From Cyclotella cryptica (Eukaryota; Bacillariophyta; Thalassiosirophyceae; Thalassiosirales; Thalassiosiraceae), in NCBI GenBank assembly GCA_013187285.1, contig JABMIG010000127.1:1-64000 (forward strand): DNA of 64,000 bases, in the 5' to 3' direction. Below are positions 59,598 to 64,000 of this stretch, one piece after another (the first letter of the stretch is position 1; each line of letters starts with the position of its first letter). The translations under genes were made by a program, and so were the position numbers. Under the pieces are notes generated by a model. The model saw only the letters and a program-made list of their open reading frames with translations, searched no databases and had not been told where the DNA came from.

Positions 59598-60201
59598 GGA
59601 GGGGTGGACAGCATGGATGAGCAAGGAGTGTGACAGGGCGGGAGGGATACAATATACCTACTTTGAAATAAATAGGGTAACTTTCAAGATACCAAAATAT
59701 TTTCACCGTGTTAAAATCTCTAGCTTGTCACACAGTATAAGTACAACTGAAAGGAATCTTTTAACATTTGTTGTTACTTATAAACCGCATTTTATGGTCG
59801 ATCCTGTTGTTTCGAAATATATATACATGTATTATCTAGAGACACACAGATTGTTGAAAAATGACACTACCTTTTAGTTTCACGAAATCCAGTATCTTGC
59901 AGATGCACCTCCGATTCCCCATGTGTGTTGTGTGTGAAGTAACAAGTGCTGAGTTTTCTGATGAATTGACATAACTCGGCAACCAACCTGATTTATAAGG
60001 ACCTATGCATGTTGGTGTCATGCTGTTGAGAAGGAGAATCGATCTATGCTGGTTTCAGTATGTCCGGGGTTGATTTAATGGGTGAAAAACGCAAATGTTA
60101 TGAGAATCGGGGAGCTCTTGTGAACAGAGATATACAGTAGTTTTTTACATTAGATGTATATGGTATCCATTTGCATTGCCAATCAGTCATGCATAGTAAA
60201 T

Positions 60202-60638
60202 ATTACCAGCAGCCGCTGCAAGATTTTTTGTAGCAAGCTAAACAGCACGCAATTCATAGAAACAGAGGAAGTAAACATAAAGTGGCTTGTCTATGCTGAC
60301 TTGTAAATGGGTGCGTGTGCCTTTCGCGCTTTGCGCGTGCCATGCACGCGATCGCGCCCATTTGTGTTGAAATAAGATATAATTTTAAGGTAAACTGAGA
60401 TCAAAACATCATGACTACCCATGTACGTCACCCCGAAAAATAAATTATTTACAGCTAACTTCTCATCAACTTATTGGGATGTACCTGTTTTGGCAAAAAG
60501 TGAAAAAACTATCTCACTGAAGGAGAAGAAGGAGAAGAAGGAGAAGGAGAAGGAGAAGGAGAAGGAGAAGAAGGAGAAGGAGAAGGAGAAAAGGGGCTCA
60601 GTTTCCAATACAACTAAGATTTTGAAAAAATCTTGGTA
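60202..60638 (+). repeat. Dispersed repeat family, shortest end-to-end copy (437 bp)
   Basis: The left end ATTACCAGCAGCCGCTGCAA and the palindromic right end AAGATTTTGAAAAAATCTTG frame the same parts as the other copies: GC-rich palindrome at about 60305-60363, AATTATTTACAG, TTTTGGCAAAAAGTGAAAAA, a GGAGAA tract (60521-60591) and GGCTCAGTTTCCAATACAAC. Most of the AT-rich middle of the longer copies is missing. Confidence 0.88.
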
Positions 60639-62020
60639 TTAATTTCAAAATGCTACCAAGGTAATTATTTCCGAGTACCAGTTTCTCCCGTAGCACTACG
60701 TTGATTTCTTCAATACATCATGTATTTTTGATCGCAAATATATAAGTGTGCTGCTACTTAAGTAGCGCTGAGGGTAATAATTTCTACCAAAATTTGGCTA
60801 ACAAAATAAGATGACACGTCTGTGTGCCACACCGTAAAATCTACCCAGTCCCGGAAAAGTGAATCACTCAAGATTGTGATGGATTTTTAGTATGGTATCA
60901 TACCTTGTACTTACTACAGGTCTTTGTACCATACTGCTACACTTAAGTTCATTGTATGTCCATGCATCACCACCATGGCATGTTTGCCCCATTGTTGGAA
61001 ACCCTTTCAATCCTGGCATCCGTGCTGAATCTAGCTACATTGCTAGCACTGGCCTGCTGCTAACAACATACATGAACAGGGACCGTTGGCACAACATGAG
61101 AAAAATGAATTTCCTCTTTTACTGCTTTGACTTAAAGTGGTTGGTTTCTTACCCCCCAGAGTGAACGAGGAGATACCACTGTTATCACCTTGCTCTTTGA
61201 GAACATACGAATTTCTCATTTTTAAATGTGATGATATCTTTTCAATTCATTACATACACAGCGCTCATTCCATGGTTCATATATCAGCTCCATGGCTGAA
61301 TGCGAAGACACAATGGTTGTCACTCTGCTGCCAGAAGCAATAAGGAACAGGAATAGTGAGTTACTATTGAGACCAAATATTTCCTACTTTTTACTTTGAT
61401 TTTATTATTTGATATATCCCAATCAATTTCTTATGTACCAACCTTGGCAGGTTCATATCTGAATCCCCAGACTGAATATTGAGACACCACTTTCATCCTC
61501 CCACATAAGCAGCAATATAAAGCAATATCTGCAAGGGAAAGATGAGAAAATGGTTCTTCCCCCTTTTTTGCATCTTTGCTCAATTTTCATCAAAAGTTCC
61601 ACTATTCACAGTAACAGTGATATCCCACTTACAAGGAATATTTTTGTGTTGCAGTTTCAGCGATGACTAGGGCTGGGCACATTGCAAAAGGCTATTGATT
61701 TGATATATAGAAGCTATGGTGCTCATTTATCTGTAATGAAAATAATTAAGAAAGAGGGTGTCCTGTATTGAGGGCTGTGACTACATCGTTTCTTTTATGC
61801 TTCAATATTTTGTTTGAGATTATTGCAAAATTAAGTCTTTGTCATATCATTTATTCTTGTGGAAAATAAATATGTGAGCTAGTTCATAGAGGGTACACTG
61901 GTGAGATACAAAGCTCAGGTCATGGTTCAGGGAAGGCATGATCTTGGACCTCTCTGCTTCATGTATCATACCCCAATAGCAAATATGTTCCTTCACAAGC
62001 AACAGCAAAGGGCTAAATTA
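60639..62020. other. Gene-poor region
   Basis: Short frames at 60892-61164 and 61137-61343 (+) have no recognised domain. No repeat array was seen. Confidence 0.45.
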
Positions 62021-62480
62021 GAGCAAAACCGTTTGCACTCATAACCCCAAAATTGGTATATTTGTTGTCCACGGACGAAACAAATAAATGAGGGCGGCAC
62101 TGGGTAGAGGTCGAGTGATGGAATGAATTGATCGCAGTGATGAATGTGTGATTATGTGACCTGTGTGTGTAATAGTATTAAAAATTTCTTGATGTACACA
62201 AGTATAGCCTAGTAATAAAAATGTCTTGATGTACATAAAGACAAAGCCTAATAATAAAAACGTCTTTACATACCCAAGTATAACCTAACAAAATTGTGAG
62301 CAAAACAGTTTGTACTCATAACCCCAACGGATGGTACATTTGTCTTCAAAGGATGAGACACATAAATGAGGGTGGCCCTGGGCCTGCCCTGGGCTATAGA
62401 TGTACAGTGATACAATGAATGGATGATAGTGATGAATGTGTGAATACGTGATCTGTGTGCATAAAAGTAATAAAAATGTG
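62021..62480. repeat. Direct duplication of a block of about 200 bp
   Basis: 62021-62225 and 62298-62480 both begin GAGCAAAAC(C/A)GTTTG(C/T)ACTC and share CATAACCCCAA and GTGATGAATGTGTGA in order. Between them, the phrase AAAATGTCTTGATGTAC recurs as a short tandem. Confidence 0.8.
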
Positions 62481-62639
62481 TTGAGGTACTATACAGTTTT
62501 TTGTACACCATTTTAACATAATAAAGACAAATCTCCCTTGGAAGGTTAATGAGGTTGGGGGAACTTGTCTATTATTTAGACAAATATTACCTAAAGTTGT
62601 AATTCAATATTGATTGATCCCAGAAACCTTATTTCAGTC

Positions 62640-62930
62640 ATCTCTTTCACGAAAATAGTCTTATTTTTTCTGGGGAAGCATTTCTCGGAAATAGTATTAT
62701 AAATAAGACTATTTCCGAGAAATGCATCTCCGACAAATAAGACTATTACAGAAATAAGCCTATATCCGAGAACTACGTGAACATGTACTATTCCTACGCA
62801 GAGGGGCCTCTTATTTCCGAAAAATAAGCCATTTCCGACAAATAAGACTATCGCTGAGAAATAAGACTATTACCAAGATTCGGAAATAGTCTTATCTCTC
62901 GGAGATAGTCTTATATTATTCGGAATCAAT
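62640..62930. repeat. Palindrome cluster (AATAAGACTATTTCCGAGA motif)
   Basis: Direct and inverted copies of AATAAGACTATTTCCGAGA fill about 290 bp. The best stem has 18-bp arms at 62678-62695 and 62708-62725 around a 12-nt loop (ATTATAAATAAG). In layout it resembles the cluster at 293-605 but uses a different motif. Confidence 0.88.
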
Positions 62931-63296
62931 TTTTTCATGGTACATACTTTCTAATCTAGTTTGCGATAGACGTACTATTTGATACTAATCCGTCTACTCG
63001 CAATTTTATCTCATAGTGCACGTTCCCTCAACCTCAATTCCTAGCTTCATTTGTAGATAAAAATGTCTTAGTTTCTTGTGTTGCTCTAGCATTCTACTAG
63101 TTAAATTCGTTCATATCTTCCATCTAGAGAAAAGCGAAAAATTTTCATCTCTGTACAGCTTGGAGATGCTTTTTCCTGCCTCCTATGATACTAAGTGACT
63201 ACCTTTATTTTTAAAAACATTTAAGATATTTGCTTCTGACCATAAAAATTACACGGCAACCATGGGATTTGCCGCCCAAAATGTAACGCAGTGGAC

Positions 63297-63402
63297 TCCA
63301 AATTTAGAGTGCAGGACTGTGACCTAAGGGATTCATCGCATCTACAACACGTGTGGATGCGATACAACCCTTTAGGTCACACTCCTGCACTCTAAATTTG
63401 GA
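63297..63402. repeat. 106-bp near-perfect palindrome
   Basis: The arms run from TCCAAATTTAGAGTGCAGGA inward to a centre near 63350 (CAACACGTGTGG) with only a few mismatches. No TIR-type target duplication was seen. It may be a foldback element or a hairpin locus. Confidence 0.9.
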
Positions 63403-64000
63403 GAACGGAACTGTCGATTGGAGTGAAGGGGGGGGACGGTTGTGTGGGGAGCGATCGCGACGAGCAGGGGAGAGGCGGTTTTTTATAGTTTCTATTCATG
63501 CAACGTAAAATAAATAAGCTGTTTTACATAAGCCAAATTATGCGAATAATAGTGAGACGTAGATTTAGTACTTATTTCTACGCTCTGCAGGACCAGCCAT
63601 ATCCAAGCTGTAGACATTTTCATTTTTACTTAGACCTTTAAATCTGACAGTATTTACATGTTTCTTTAAAGACGTTTTCTACACATAGTAGGTAAATCGT
63701 GGTAATTCTGAGGGTAGCGCCCGATTCAGATATAATCGTATTATCGGAAGTTTGCAACCATGTGTTGTAAATTCCTCGTGGGAATTCCTCGCCATTTTTT
63801 ATCTTTCTCAGTTGAGACATGATGTCTCATTCCCACGACCGACTGACCAGTGAATGGATTTCGTATACTACGAGATTTAATATTAATTCCTTTTTATGTA
63901 AAATAATTTACTTCAATATTTAACGTAGTATTTTTGCAACATAGGTTTGTGAAGCTGTTGCACGATTTCATCGTGTGCAACCTAAAAACATCGTGTAGTG
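63403..64000. other. Intergenic to the end of the window
   Basis: A G-run (63425-63434) and AT-rich sequence. No gene is supported. Confidence 0.4.

Noticed and set aside
60892-61343. Two overlapping frames, the first with a hydrophobic start like a signal peptide
   Set aside because: No recognisable domain and no splice sites that join them convincingly.

Overview
The window looks like nuclear DNA of a unicellular alga of the stramenopile type, most probably a diatom. The basis is inference. Genes are compact, with short GT-AG introns (47-103 bp where I could place them). They are separated by long gene-poor, AT-rich stretches full of repeats. One protein has a signal peptide on an ERAD factor, as in organisms with a secondary plastid, and another is a Gly-rich secreted protein. 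No prokaryotic operon, rRNA or tRNA gene was recognised.

Region by region. 1-1727: no gene; a cluster of nested palindromes at 293-605. 1728-5306: a divergent pair, a prolyl 4-hydroxylase/GlcNAc-transferase fusion (-) and a secreted Gly/Met/Lys-repeat protein (+). 5694-10408: a ten-exon RAD5/HLTF-type SNF2 helicase with HIRAN and RING domains (-). 10409-18008: gene-poor, with two copies of a dispersed repeat family. 18009-20857: a three-exon fusion of a PhnD-like binding protein with a flavin monooxygenase (-). 20858-25748: gene-poor, with degenerate minisatellites. 25749-27377: an NPL4-like protein with a signal peptide (-). 27740-37779: a 10,040-bp LINE-type retrotransposon (-) flanked by a perfect 20-bp target-site duplication, lying in what was a roughly 530-bp divergent promoter between NPL4 and the next gene. 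37911-39143: a methyltransferase-like protein (+). 39490-41221: a GTCGTCA repeat field and a long polypurine tract. 44340-50710: a young but broken Ty3/gypsy LTR retrotransposon (-) with a 5-bp target duplication. 50905-52127: a tandem dimer of the dispersed repeat family. 52249-56140: three candidate non-autonomous DNA elements; one of them (hAT-like) splits a decaying host reading frame. 56141-64000: minisatellites, duplicated blocks, another family copy and two palindrome structures.

The host genes do not form one pathway. The most informative single genes are the two domain fusions and the signal-peptide-bearing NPL4. The hydroxylase/transferase fusion joins two consecutive steps of hydroxyproline GlcNAcylation (the known Dictyostelium target is the SCF subunit Skp1). 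NPL4 and Skp1 both act in ubiquitin pathways, and the RAD5-like protein is a predicted ubiquitin ligase and translocase, but this neighbourhood may be chance. The repeat landscape is unusually structured. A five-copy family always keeps a GAA/GGAGAA-type tract or its trace and, in its full-length copies, a GC-rich palindrome. Palindromes with 12-nt loops occur near both ends of the window.
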